Assembly (NCBI GenBank): GCA_016342655.1
Contig: JAEINL010000025.1
Span: 1 to 46,745 of the forward strand
Length of the DNA stretch: 46,745 nt
Origin: Sphaerochaeta sp.
GTDB lineage: Bacteria > Spirochaetota > Spirochaetia > Sphaerochaetales > Sphaerochaetaceae
Direction of reading: 5' to 3'
Shown here: in pieces, positions 16,078 through 23,973 of the stretch
Numbering within the stretch: the stretch's first letter is position 1
Layout: the number at the start of each line of letters is the position of its first letter
The notes under the pieces: generated by a model
What the model saw: the letters and a program-made list of their open reading frames with translations, nothing else
The model's database searches: none
Told to the model about the DNA's origin: nothing
Translations under genes and position numbers: made by a program

Positions 16078-17373
16078 ATGGGAAACCAGCCCTCCTCAAA
16101 AATGAAGTACGGACCGGCGGACAAGCCACCTCTCAGTCAGTGGATCCCTCTGAGCATCCAGCATGTCTTTGCGATGTTCGGAGCAACCATCCTCGTTCCG
16201 ATCCTTACTGGGCTGAGCCCCAGTACTGCCTTATTCACTGCAGGAACAGGGACGCTGATCTACATCGTCATCACCAAGGCTAAGGTCCCTGCCTTTCTTG
16301 GTTCATCCTTTGCCTTTATCCCCGCGATTATAGCCATATCCTCCTCCTATGGGATGGCCTATGCCATGGGCGGTGCTTTTGTCTCAGGTATTTTCTATAC
16401 ACTAGTAGCATTCATCATCAAGAAGAGCGGACACGCATGGCTGGGAAAAGCCCTGCCACCTGTGGTTATCGGATCGGTCATCGTTGTCATCGGTCTGAAC
16501 CTTGCCCCCACCGCCATGGGTATGGCAATGAATGATGCAAATGGAAACTATAGCCTCATTCTGCTTACCATTGCTTGTGTGACGTTGGCTATGACTATTG
16601 TGATGAACCTCTTTGCAAAAGGGTTCTTCAGCATCATCCCTCTCTTGGTCGGTCTTTTGACAGGGTACTTCTTTACCCTGCTGATGGGCATGGTCTCCCC
16701 TTCCTTTGCCTTGATAAGCTTTGAGGGAGTCAGGGAAGCCTCCTGGTTTGGTCTTCCTACCTTTGCAGTCCCCAAGTTCAACCTTGTGGCAAGTGTGACC
16801 TTCATCATTGTGTCCCTGGCTACCATTTGTGAGCATCTGGGCGATACCCTGACCATCTCCAAGGTGGTTGGTAAGGACTTCTACAAGGAGCCAGGTCTTG
16901 AAAGGACCCTCGCCGGGGATGGTGTTGCAACCTTGTGGGCCTCTTTCTGGGGAGGACCTCCCAACACCACCTACGGTGAGAATATCGGAGTCTTGGCCCT
17001 CACCCGTGTGTATAGCGTCTGGGTAACAGGAGGGGCCGCAGTTTTTGCCATACTGCTCTCCTTCTTCCCCAAGTTCGGGGCTTTGATCCAGACCATTCCC
17101 AACCCTGTGTTGGGAGGCATCTCCATGCTGCTTTTCGGTACCATCGCCTCCAGTGGGCTACGGACTTTGGTTGACAGCGGGGTGGACTATGAGGACAAGA
17201 GAAACCTTACCATTAGCAGTGTGATCCTAGTGATCGGCATTGGTGGGGGTTTGCTGAACTTTGGTATGGGACAGAATATGGAATTCTCCCTTGGTGGGGT
17301 TGCCTTGGCTACCCTTGTAGGCATATTCCTCAACCTTGTCCTGCCTAAGGAATCTGGTAGTACCAGATCTTAG
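16078..17373 (+). CDS. uraA: Uracil/xanthine permease family (NCS2), uracil permease-like
   Basis: 431 aa integral membrane transporter, about 14 helices, importing uracil or a related base with H+. Family motifs: IPLSIQHVFAMFGATILVPI at the N-terminus and the substrate site around ICEHLGDTLTISKVVGKDFY and GDGVATLWASFWGGPPNTTY with GENIGVLALTRVYS. These fit the uracil branch (UraA/PyrP). Start ATG 16078 has AAGGAG 7 bases before it; the 39 extra residues of the longer open frame are not part of the family. The long leader suggests regulation, and a strong hairpin follows the gene. Confidence 0.9.
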   Translation: MGNQPSSKMKYGPADKPPLSQWIPLSIQHVFAMFGATILVPILTGLSPSTALFTAGTGTLIYIVITKAKVPAFLGSSFAFIPAIIAISSSYGMAYAMGGAFVSGIFYTLVAFIIKKSGHAWLGKALPPVVIGSVIVVIGLNLAPTAMGMAMNDANGNYSLILLTIACVTLAMTIVMNLFAKGFFSIIPLLVGLLTGYFFTLLMGMVSPSFALISFEGVREASWFGLPTFAVPKFNLVASVTFIIVSLATICEHLGDTLTISKVVGKDFYKEPGLERTLAGDGVATLWASFWGGPPNTTYGENIGVLALTRVYSVWVTGGAAVFAILLSFFPKFGALIQTIPNPVLGGISMLLFGTIASSGLRTLVDSGVDYEDKRNLTISSVILVIGIGGGLLNFGMGQNMEFSLGGVALATLVGIFLNLVLPKESGSTRS

Positions 17374-17405
17374 TCTTGTAGTATTTTTCCCCCTAGGTTT
17401 TTGCA

Positions 17406-17433
17406 CGAAGGCTTCCTTAGCAGGAAGCCTTCG
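17406..17433 (+). terminator. Hairpin after the uracil permease
   Basis: 12-bp perfect stem CGAAGGCTTCCT/AGGAAGCCTTCG with a 4-base loop. The T-run is weak. Confidence 0.6.
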
Positions 17434-17457
17434 GTGTTCACGCTACAATGAATCTGA

Positions 17458-17463
17458 TATACT
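17458..17463 (+). promoter_or_regulatory. -10 box of the RNase D-like gene, 7 nt from the start codon
   Basis: TGA-TATACT followed by AGCTCAT and ATG. A TGTTCA 17 bases upstream may be the -35. A leaderless transcript is implied. Confidence 0.55.
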
Positions 17464-17470
17464 AGCTCAT

Positions 17471-18358
17471 ATGTACACATACAGCACCATTGATTCAGAT
17501 ACTAAACTTTCAACAGTAGTTCAGAGCTGGAAACAAAGAGAAATCCTCTCTATCGCCATGGATTTTGAAGGGGAGTTCAACCTGCACATTTATGGGGAAC
17601 ACCTCTGTCTGATACAGATTTATGATGGACAGGAGTATTTCCTCATCGATCCCTTCAAGGTAAGCGAAAAAGCCTTGAAAACGTTCCTTGAAGACCCTGA
17701 CCTAGAGAAGGTCATGTTCGATTGTGCAAGTGATTCAGCCCTTGTGCGCAAGGCCTATGGCATCGCCCTTGCCAATGCGTTTGACATCAGGGTACAGGCG
17801 CTTGCCCTAGGCTATACAGGCAACCTCACAGGCTTGATTGAACTTCATCTTGGTGTGCAAGAGGAAAAGAGCAACAAGAGCAAGAAGAAGAACCAGATGA
17901 CCAACTGGCTGAAACGGCCTTTGAAAGAGGAACAGGTGCAGTACGCCCTAGGTGATGTTGCCCATCTTTTTGCTTTGAAGATAATCCTAACCACTCTCGT
18001 GGAAGAAAATAATCTGACCGAGCAGGTCGAAAAAACCATGCTCACAGTAGCCAAGCCCAAGGGGCCTGACAAACCGGGATGGACCAAGTTCGCCTCCTGG
18101 AAGTTTATGAACAAGGAAGAGAAGACCTATCTCAAGCATTTTTTCCTAGCTAGGGATACCATGGCAAGGAAATATAATGTGCCTGCAGTCAGGATCCTTG
18201 AGAAGCATAGGTTGCTTGAAATGACAAAATCCATCCCAAAAACAGCCAACGACTTCCATATCTACTGCACCAAGTGTCCGGAAGACCGGGTGAATGAACT
18301 TGTAGGGCTGCTACTCGAGGCTAAGAAGAGTGCTGCTCACGAAATGCTTTCAGCCTGA
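17471..18358 (+). CDS. Ribonuclease D-like 3'-5' exonuclease
   Basis: 295 aa. DEDDy exonuclease residues are visible: MDFEGEFNLHIYG (D and E, about residue 32), VMFDCASDSALVRKAYG (D, about 82), and the Y/D pair in EEQVQYALGDVAHLFALKII. The C-terminal ~80 residues (YLKHFFLARDTMARKYNV to LLEMTKSIPK) look like an HRDC domain. RNase D trims tRNA and other small-RNA 3' ends. A basic low-complexity patch KSNKSKKKNQ lies near residue 135. The start at ATG 17471 follows a -10 box by 7 bases. It overlaps the convergent panE-like gene by 38 bases. Confidence 0.85.
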   Translation: MYTYSTIDSDTKLSTVVQSWKQREILSIAMDFEGEFNLHIYGEHLCLIQIYDGQEYFLIDPFKVSEKALKTFLEDPDLEKVMFDCASDSALVRKAYGIALANAFDIRVQALALGYTGNLTGLIELHLGVQEEKSNKSKKKNQMTNWLKRPLKEEQVQYALGDVAHLFALKIILTTLVEENNLTEQVEKTMLTVAKPKGPDKPGWTKFASWKFMNKEEKTYLKHFFLARDTMARKYNVPAVRILEKHRLLEMTKSIPKTANDFHIYCTKCPEDRVNELVGLLLEAKKSAAHEMLSA

Positions 18359-19259
18359 TCTGCACCCCTTCTGACGCCTCTATTAACAAAGAAAGTATCT
18401 CACAGGTCGGAGTGGGGATAGAATGTTTATTCCCTAGCCGAACTACAGCAGAACAAAACCAGTTGTTTTCAGTTCTTCTTCCAGCCTCCATGTCCTGGCA
18501 CATGGAGGTTTTTCCATCAAAGCCCAAAGAGGTCACTACCTGGTAGTTCTGCTCGATCATGGCATCGGTAAGGAATACCCCTTCCCTCTGCCCTACAGCC
18601 TGCACCTCTTTGCTTGCCTTCCATGCAAGAGTTTGTACACTCTCTTGCTTAAGGTCTCCGTAGGTAGCCCTGCACAAGGCGCTGATGGTATTGAAGGCTG
18701 TGTTGAGCATGAACTTCTTCCAAAGTTCCAGTCGTATGTCTTCTGGTACCACATAGTCGATGTGGGCACGATGGAATAGGGAACAGATTGCCTCTATACG
18801 TTTGCTCCTGCTGTTGTCCTTCTCTCCAAACACAATCCGTCCTTCTTTGCTGAAATCAATCCTATTCCCAATATGCGTGGAGTTGAGCCCGACGGCAAAG
18901 CCGTAGAGCACATGCTCCTCTCCGTAGACCTGACTCAGCTTCTCTTCGCTATCTATCCCATTGAGGAGGGAGAGGATGGTTGTATGCTCACCAACAGCAG
19001 GCTCAATCTGCCTGACCGCCTCTTCGAGTTGCAGGTTCTTGGTTGCGATGATAACCAGATCACTGATCTTTGCATCCTTTGGATCGACAAAAGTAAAATC
19101 AGAGTTCTCTCCATTGAGTACCAGAGCTTCTTCTGCATACCTTTTCCTACGCTGCTCGTCAGCGAGGAATACGACGTGCTCTTTGCCTAACAATTGGTGT
19201 AGCCGAAGGCCATACATGGCCCCTACAGCACCACTTCCTATGATAGTTATATGGTTCAT
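18321..19259 (-). CDS. panE: 2-dehydropantoate 2-reductase (PanE/ApbA family)
   Basis: 312 aa. The N-terminal Rossmann motif ITIIGSGAVGAMYGLRL binds NADP(H). LVIIATKNLQ and ILSLLNGIDSEE are the family's middle motifs, and LELWKKFMLNTAFNTISALC holds the catalytic lysine region. It would reduce ketopantoate to pantoate for CoA synthesis, though several ketopantoate-reductase homologues act on other 2-keto acids. ATG 19259 overlaps the stop of the M20 gene as ATGA, with AGGAAGGA upstream, so the two are translationally coupled. Confidence 0.85.
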   Translation of the reverse strand: MNHITIIGSGAVGAMYGLRLHQLLGKEHVVFLADEQRRKRYAEEALVLNGENSDFTFVDPKDAKISDLVIIATKNLQLEEAVRQIEPAVGEHTTILSLLNGIDSEEKLSQVYGEEHVLYGFAVGLNSTHIGNRIDFSKEGRIVFGEKDNSRSKRIEAICSLFHRAHIDYVVPEDIRLELWKKFMLNTAFNTISALCRATYGDLKQESVQTLAWKASKEVQAVGQREGVFLTDAMIEQNYQVVTSLGFDGKTSMCQDMEAGRRTENNWFCSAVVRLGNKHSIPTPTCEILSLLIEASEGVQIRLKAFREQHSS

Positions 19260-20338
19260 ACCGGTTCCTTCCTGGTTGCCAACTCTCTGACTAGTGAGGT
19301 CAGGGCCTTAAGTTGGTCCAGATGTATTGATTCGTTTGTCGTGTGGGGCTTTTCATAGCCGGAGGTGCAGACAACGGTGGGAATGCCTTTGGCATTGAGG
19401 ACGTTGGCATCACTGCCCCCTAGGGTTGGTCTTTCTGTATAGGGCAGAGCAAGGTTTTCGCATGCATTTCTTAAATGGGTAAAGGCAGGAGAAGAGGTGT
19501 CAAGCCTGTAAGCCTCATAGAGTAGCTGCTCCTCAATGAGTACCTTACCCCCATGCTTGGCTGCTGCCTCTTGTAGGCATGTTTTCATGTGTTCTATTTG
19601 TGCCAGAAGTTTTACAGGATCCAAGCTTCTAGCCTCAAAGGACAAGGTTGCCTTGTCACAGACAATATTTCTGGATCCGGGGGCGATAAAGGATCCCACA
19701 TTCGCAGTAGTCTCTTCATCGATGCGCAACAGGCGCATCGATGAGATGGCATCACTGGCCATCTGTATTGCACTGATGCCTGTCTCAGGGGAGAAGCCTG
19801 CATGGGCTCCCTTACCCAAGAATGTTACATCGAGCTTATTAGAACCGGGGGCCGCGGTAATGAAGGTCCCTACTGGCCCTTCAGCATCAAATACATACCC
19901 ATGATCAACTGTAGAGAGCAAGTCTGTATCTAGTTCTGCTATGCCTTGCAGGCCCAACTCCTCTCTGACGGAGAGGAGGATTACCAGGTTCGGGTGGGGA
20001 AGATGTTCTCTTTGTATGGTCTCCAAGGTTGTGAGGATGGCAGAAATGGCTGCCTTGTCATCGGCTCCTAGGGCTGTTTTTCCCGCTGTATGAACCAGAG
20101 CTCCTTCTACCAGAGGCTCGACATCAAAGGCGAGTGGGACAGTATCCATATGGGCACTGAAGAGGATGGTCTCTCCCTCTCCCGGTAGGTATGCGTAGAG
20201 GTTTCCCCCTTTGTCCCGCTTGGTGGACAGTCCAAGGGAGAGCAGTCTTGTCTCCAAGAAGAGACTGATACGCTCTTCATCTCCAGAGACCGAGTTGATT
20301 TTCACCAGGTCGAGAAAAGTCTGCAGTGTTTTGTTCAT
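19256..20338 (-). CDS. M20 family metallopeptidase (PepT-like)
   Basis: 360 aa. Dinuclear zinc ligands are in place: SAHMDTVP (H63, D65), GADDKAAISA (D93/D94) and LSVREELGLQG (E126/E127), with later residues in VFDAEGPVGT. The sequence is closest to the PepT/tripeptidase-like M20 branch, cytosolic aminopeptidases; other amidohydrolase activities cannot be excluded. The start codon comes only 6 bases after a TATAGT box, with no ribosome site, so the transcript is probably leaderless. It leads the panE-like gene with a 4-base overlap. Confidence 0.87.
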   Translation of the reverse strand: MNKTLQTFLDLVKINSVSGDEERISLFLETRLLSLGLSTKRDKGGNLYAYLPGEGETILFSAHMDTVPLAFDVEPLVEGALVHTAGKTALGADDKAAISAILTTLETIQREHLPHPNLVILLSVREELGLQGIAELDTDLLSTVDHGYVFDAEGPVGTFITAAPGSNKLDVTFLGKGAHAGFSPETGISAIQMASDAISSMRLLRIDEETTANVGSFIAPGSRNIVCDKATLSFEARSLDPVKLLAQIEHMKTCLQEAAAKHGGKVLIEEQLLYEAYRLDTSSPAFTHLRNACENLALPYTERPTLGGSDANVLNAKGIPTVVCTSGYEKPHTTNESIHLDQLKALTSLVRELATRKEPV

Positions 20339-20344
20339 GCCCAG

Positions 20345-20350
20345 ACTATA
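20345..20350 (-). promoter_or_regulatory. -10 box of the M20 peptidase gene, 6 nt from the start codon
   Basis: On the minus strand TGA-TATAGT, then CTGGGC, then ATG. No Shine-Dalgarno fits in the gap. Confidence 0.6.
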
Positions 20351-20399
20351 TCATACCACCGGGGGTTGGAAAACCTTGAAGAATGGTGTTTTGTCCTCC

Positions 20400-20427
20400 T
20401 TGACCTACCTTCTAGGTAGTGTATAGT
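20400..20427 (+). promoter_or_regulatory. Promoter with internal palindrome, aldo/keto reductase gene
   Basis: TTGACC (20400-20405), 16-nt spacer, TATAGT (20422-20427), then CATAGT and ATG. The spacer contains CTACCT-TCT-AGGTAG, a perfect inverted repeat between the hexamers, the classic place for an operator. The message should be leaderless. Confidence 0.7.
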
Positions 20428-20433
20428 CATAGT

Positions 20434-21426
20434 ATGAGTTACAAACCAAATACAGACCGTTATGAAGAGATGAAGTATCGTTATGCAGGAGCAAGTGGCC
20501 TGAAGCTACCTGAGCTCTCCCTAGGTCTTTGGCATAACTTCGGGACAGTGGCTGACCACGGTGTAGCCACAGATATACTTTGCAGTGCTTTTGACCATGG
20601 GATAACACACTTTGACCTTGCCAACAACTATGGGCCGGAACCCGGAAGTGCTGAGACCAGATTTGGCCAGATCCTCAAGAAGCAGTTCAGCTCTCATCGT
20701 GATGAACTGATTATTTCCTCAAAGGCAGGCTATCTGATGTGGAGCGGACCCTATGGGGACTTTGGTTCGCGTAAGTACCTGCTTGCCAGCTGTGACCAGA
20801 GCCTCAAGCGTATGGGCCTTGAGTACGTGGACATTTTTTACCACCACCGCCCCGATCCCAATACTCCCTTGGAAGAGACAATGGGAGCATTGGCAACCTT
20901 GGTTGCCCAGGGTAAGGCCCTGTATGTTGGGATAAGCAACTACCATGCAAAGGAGGCCTTACAGGCCAAGGCCTTGCTTGACAGTATGGGATGCCCTTGC
21001 ATCCTCAACCAGGTTCGCTACTCCATCCTTGACCGTTGGACAGAGGAGGATAATCTGCTTGATGCCATGGATGGTAAGGTTGGCATGATCTGTTTTTCCC
21101 CCCTTGCCCAAGGGCTTCTGACCTCACGCTATCTCGATGGAAGGGTTCCCTCTGGCTCGAGGGCTAGTGAGAATGTATTTCTCAAGGCAAAAAGCATTAC
21201 CCCTGAGGTAGTGGAAAAGCTCAACAAGCTTGATCAGATAGCCAAGAGGCGTAATCAGAGTTTGTCTGAGATGGCCATCTCCTGGTTACTTAAGGATGAG
21301 AGGGTAACATCGGTACTTATCGGAGCCAGTTCGGTTGCCCAACTGGATGAGAACCTCAAGGCCCTTAAGGGCGATACGGGCTTCTCGAAAGAGGATCTTA
21401 AGGCCATCGATGAGCTGACAACCTAG
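20434..21426 (+). CDS. Aldo/keto reductase (YghZ/GPR-like)
   Basis: 330 aa TIM-barrel NADPH oxidoreductase. Residues typical of the family: FDLANNYGPEPGSAETRFG (catalytic D and Y), IISSKAGYLMWSGPYGDFGS (catalytic K), DIFYHHRPDPNTPLEETM (H), and the cofactor region WLLKDERVTSVLIGASSVAQ. The closest named subgroup is YghZ (L-glyceraldehyde 3-phosphate reductase), which detoxifies aldehydes. I chose ATG 20434; the alternative GTG/TTG starts upstream fall in the promoter. The palindrome inside the promoter suggests specific induction. Confidence 0.88.
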   Translation: MSYKPNTDRYEEMKYRYAGASGLKLPELSLGLWHNFGTVADHGVATDILCSAFDHGITHFDLANNYGPEPGSAETRFGQILKKQFSSHRDELIISSKAGYLMWSGPYGDFGSRKYLLASCDQSLKRMGLEYVDIFYHHRPDPNTPLEETMGALATLVAQGKALYVGISNYHAKEALQAKALLDSMGCPCILNQVRYSILDRWTEEDNLLDAMDGKVGMICFSPLAQGLLTSRYLDGRVPSGSRASENVFLKAKSITPEVVEKLNKLDQIAKRRNQSLSEMAISWLLKDERVTSVLIGASSVAQLDENLKALKGDTGFSKEDLKAIDELTT

Positions 21427-21437
21427 GCCCAAGGCTT

Positions 21438-21961
21438 ATGGGAAATCAAGATCCCCTTGTTGATGCGTATATAGCACAGTTCTCAGAAGAGCAGCAGAGC
21501 CATTTGAAGGCACTGCTGCTCTCTCATCCATGAGACAGTCCCCCAAGTGATGGAGACTATCAAGTATGCGATGCCCACTTTTTTATATGAGGGTAATCTG
21601 ATCTACTTCGTGGCAAATAAAAATCATACTGGTCTGTACTCGATGCCCAGTGGGGTTTCTCATTCCCCAACGAAGCGAGAGTAGCACAAGCATGCTTCTA
21701 TTACCGAGCGAGTGCCGGGAAAGCAAGGTGAGATACGTGAGCCCCTTGGGACGGAAAGGAGGCAACGCCTCCTCTTTCCAGGGCTTGCCCAGGGGTATTG
21801 ATACCTTTCATTTTGCTGAAGAACTGCTTTCTTACCATACAGCCAAGGGTGCGATACAGTTTTCCCTAGACAGACCTCTTCCCCTTGATCTTATCCGCAG
21901 GATCATTCTCTTCAGATTTGAGGAAAATGAACGATTACAGCAGACTAAGAAGAGAAAGTGA
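21438..21961 (+). pseudogene. DUF1801 (YdhG-like) gene, frameshifted and split by repeat copy 2
   Basis: The ATG at 21438 starts a DUF1801 protein (VDAYIAQFSEEQQSHLKALL), which shifts frame near 21525: the reading resumes as TVPQVMETIKYAMPTFLYEG after a small indel. After SMPSGVSH the 148-bp repeat interrupts it, and the 3' part continues FAEELLSYHTAKGAIQF, SLDRPLPLDLI and so on to TGA 21961. Joining across the repeat gives SGVSHFAEELL, the expected family sequence. Both lesions make it non-functional. The family is small (~130 aa) and has been linked to iron handling in some bacteria. Confidence 0.8.
21665..21812. repeat. Structured dispersed repeat, copy 2 (148 bp), inserted in DUF1801
   Basis: Same element as at 1278 and 37018, flanked by TCATT on both sides (21660-21664 and 21808-21812). 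The first hairpin is shortened to AAGCATGCTT, and one arm of the CCAGGGC/GCCCAGG stem carries a mismatch; the GGAGGC/GCCTCC and GGTAT/ATACC hairpins are intact. Removing 148 bases restores the DUF1801 frame exactly, so the boundaries are known within the 5-base TCATT ambiguity. Confidence 0.9.
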
Positions 21962-22015
21962 TAGCACATGCTAGCAAGTGTAGAGAGGACAGGGCAGGGA
22001 AGCCAAGGTAAAGAA

Positions 22016-22777
22016 TCAGGCCTCTTTACCCTCTATTCCGGTGAAGATTTGGATGGCATCCCTCAAAAATTCTGCCCTACCCTGGTAATGCTCGCCAAAC
22101 CTAGGGTCATCTACATATCTTTGGGCAAGGTTTGCATGGGCCTCTTTCGTGTAGTTTGCCCAAGTATACAGCAACCACTGCTTATGCAGTCTTGCCACCT
22201 CTTGGGCTAACCCTGAACCTGGGTCCTTTGTTTTTTCCGCTTTTTCAAGCTTCTTTAGTATCTCCTTGCCAAGCTGGTCAAACTCTGCAAAGCTCTCTTC
22301 ACTCATGCGCATCAGTTTCGCTTGGGAGGCCTCTACTTCTTCGTTTCCATACTTCTTTCTTGCCTCTTTTCCGTAGGCTTGTTCATTCCTTTTTATGAGT
22401 TCTTTCTTGAACCCTTCAAACTTTTCCTCATCACTCATGCTTGTCACTCCCCGAGCCTCTTGTAGGCTCTTTTCCACATTCAGCAGAAGATTTTGGATGT
22501 GTCTCTGCTTTTCCACTAGGCGCTGCATATGCTCTTCCAATGCTTGTATTCGGTCAAATTGAGGATCATCAAGGATGGCCTTGGTCGTATCAAGGTCGAA
22601 ATCAAGCTCACGGAAGAAGAGAATCTGTTGCAGGCGGTTCACTTCCTCTTTCCCATATAGACGATATCCCGAGGGAGATTTCTTCTTTGGCTTGAGCAAG
22701 CCTATCTCATCATAATACCGCAGTGTCCTCTTTGATATACCTGCATACTGTGCAAGTTCCCCGATAGGTAGTCCCAT
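22016..22777 (-). CDS. MerR family regulator with TipAS-type ligand domain
   Basis: 253 aa. The N-terminal MerR helix-turn-helix reads IGELAQYAGISKRTLRYYDE then LLKPKKKSPSGYRLY (about 3-45). A coiled-coil (about 75-110) is followed by a TipAS-like helical domain (about 120-250, MSDEEKFEGFKKELIKRNEQ to TWANYTKEAHANLAQRYVDD). TipAS domains bind thiopeptides and similar hydrophobic compounds. ATG 22777 has GGAGG 7 bases upstream. Its own promoter has the long 19-bp spacer and dyad typical of MerR targets, so it is autoregulated. No target gene is adjacent. Confidence 0.88.
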   Translation of the reverse strand: MGLPIGELAQYAGISKRTLRYYDEIGLLKPKKKSPSGYRLYGKEEVNRLQQILFFRELDFDLDTTKAILDDPQFDRIQALEEHMQRLVEKQRHIQNLLLNVEKSLQEARGVTSMSDEEKFEGFKKELIKRNEQAYGKEARKKYGNEEVEASQAKLMRMSEESFAEFDQLGKEILKKLEKAEKTKDPGSGLAQEVARLHKQWLLYTWANYTKEAHANLAQRYVDDPRFGEHYQGRAEFLRDAIQIFTGIEGKEA

Positions 22778-22797
22778 GCTCTGCCTCCTTAAGCATA

Positions 22798-22828
22798 GCT
22801 ATACACCTTGCCGTTGCGGTAAGGTCAA
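22798..22828 (-). promoter_or_regulatory. MerR-type promoter/operator with 19-bp spacer
   Basis: On the minus strand: TTGACC, a 19-nt spacer, TATAGC. The dyad ACCTTACCG-CAA-CGGCAAGGT (one mismatch) overlaps the spacer. Over-long spacers with a central dyad are the hallmark of MerR-activated promoters. Confidence 0.8.
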
Positions 22829-23148
22829 CAAAAATCGTGATTTTGGCAGAATTTTGTAAGGGGAGAATTCTCCTGCATGTATTTTTAAACGTATTTCATT
22901 GGCAATATCAATGGCCTGTGTCTACAGATGGCAAGGGTATTCACATCCTAAAAGGGAAGGTACACACAGTGTATCTATTCATATGTAGGAAATACAACAG
23001 GATCCATTCAGGGCATGAACCCAAGGGAATTGAGACGTAGGTCAATAGCCTTGCTCTAGCGTTCATTGATATGAATCAGAGGAGCCTGTGGCACAGAATG
23101 GTTTTTCCCTCACATTCCAATGAGTTGCCCATCTTGAGGATAGTGGGG
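22829..23148. other. Intergenic, no recognisable gene
   Basis: About 320 bases between the MerR promoter and the terminator of the TRAP operon. One open frame of 67 codons crosses it but has no ribosome site and no family resemblance. A small inverted repeat GGGGAGAATTCTCC occurs at about 22860. Confidence 0.4.
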
Positions 23149-23174
23149 AAAAAAGAACTGAGGAGCTAGTTCTT
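23149..23174 (-). terminator. Terminator of the TRAP/aldolase operon
   Basis: Minus strand: AAGAACT, loop, AGTTCTT followed by TTTT. The stem includes the gntR stop codon. Confidence 0.75.
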
Positions 23175-23927
23175 CTTCTCATTTTTCTTTGTTATCTTCA
23201 CACCTTGCTTGTCAAACTCCTTCACATTCTCACTGGATACCCTTAGGTGGTCAACCATAGCTTGGTGAGCTGCCTGGGAATCACGATTTTCCAGGGCAGA
23301 GAAGATCTCTTGGTGGCGTTTGATGCCATCAACAACCCCTCCGTCCACAAGAACTCCCTTGCCCATATAGTCGCGCAAAAGGGATGTGAGGACAGTGATA
23401 AACATAACCATCAGGTTGTTCCCGCTTGCCTGTGCAATCGCTATGTGGAAAGCCTCATCCAAGGAAACACGTTTTTTCAGTGGTAAGGTGGTATCTGAGA
23501 AAGTGGTAATTATCACCTTCATCTCCTGCAGTTGTTCATCTGTGATCTTTTGAACTGCAAGATCGATAGAGGAGAGTTCCAAGATTCCGCGCATCTGTGT
23601 AAGCTCTTCAGCGCTGATCTTGTCTGCCTGCATGATGCGGCTTACTGCATTCATGACAGTATCTGTCTCCGGTCTTGTAATGTACGCTCCAGAGCCATTT
23701 TTAAGAGTGAGGAGGCCTCTCTCCTGGAGTAGTTTCATGGCTTCCCTGATGATGGGTCTGCTCACATTATACTGCTTCGCTAGTTTCATCTCTGAGGGAA
23801 GTTTCTCAGAAATTCTTGAGGTAGGGGAGGAGAGTATTACCTGTTCAAGGTGATCTGCAACCTGCTGACTCAAATTTGTTCGTGATAGGGAAAAATCAGC
23901 AATTTTCACCAGTGGCTCCTTTAGCAT
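23166..23927 (-). CDS. GntR family regulator, FadR/FCD subfamily
   Basis: 253 aa. N-terminal winged helix with EKLPSEMKLAKQYNVSRPII then REAMKLLQERGLL (about 40-75). The C-terminal FCD domain has metal/ligand residues such as DEAFHIAIAQASGNN and the RHQEIFSALENRD-type helix. FCD regulators of this kind sense sugar acids or organic acids. It is the last gene of the TRAP/aldolase operon and very likely regulates it. I chose ATG 23927 with GAGG about 10 bases upstream; an 11-residue longer frame is possible. Confidence 0.88.
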   Translation of the reverse strand: MLKEPLVKIADFSLSRTNLSQQVADHLEQVILSSPTSRISEKLPSEMKLAKQYNVSRPIIREAMKLLQERGLLTLKNGSGAYITRPETDTVMNAVSRIMQADKISAEELTQMRGILELSSIDLAVQKITDEQLQEMKVIITTFSDTTLPLKKRVSLDEAFHIAIAQASGNNLMVMFITVLTSLLRDYMGKGVLVDGGVVDGIKRHQEIFSALENRDSQAAHQAMVDHLRVSSENVKEFDKQGVKITKKNEKKN

Positions 23928-23973
23928 ATATTTTTTTCCTCTGCAGAGTAATACAAACAAGAAGGAATTTCCA

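Noticed and set aside
22837-23040. 67-codon open frame between the MerR gene and the TRAP operon
   Set aside because: No ribosome site, no family resemblance, composition not coding-like.
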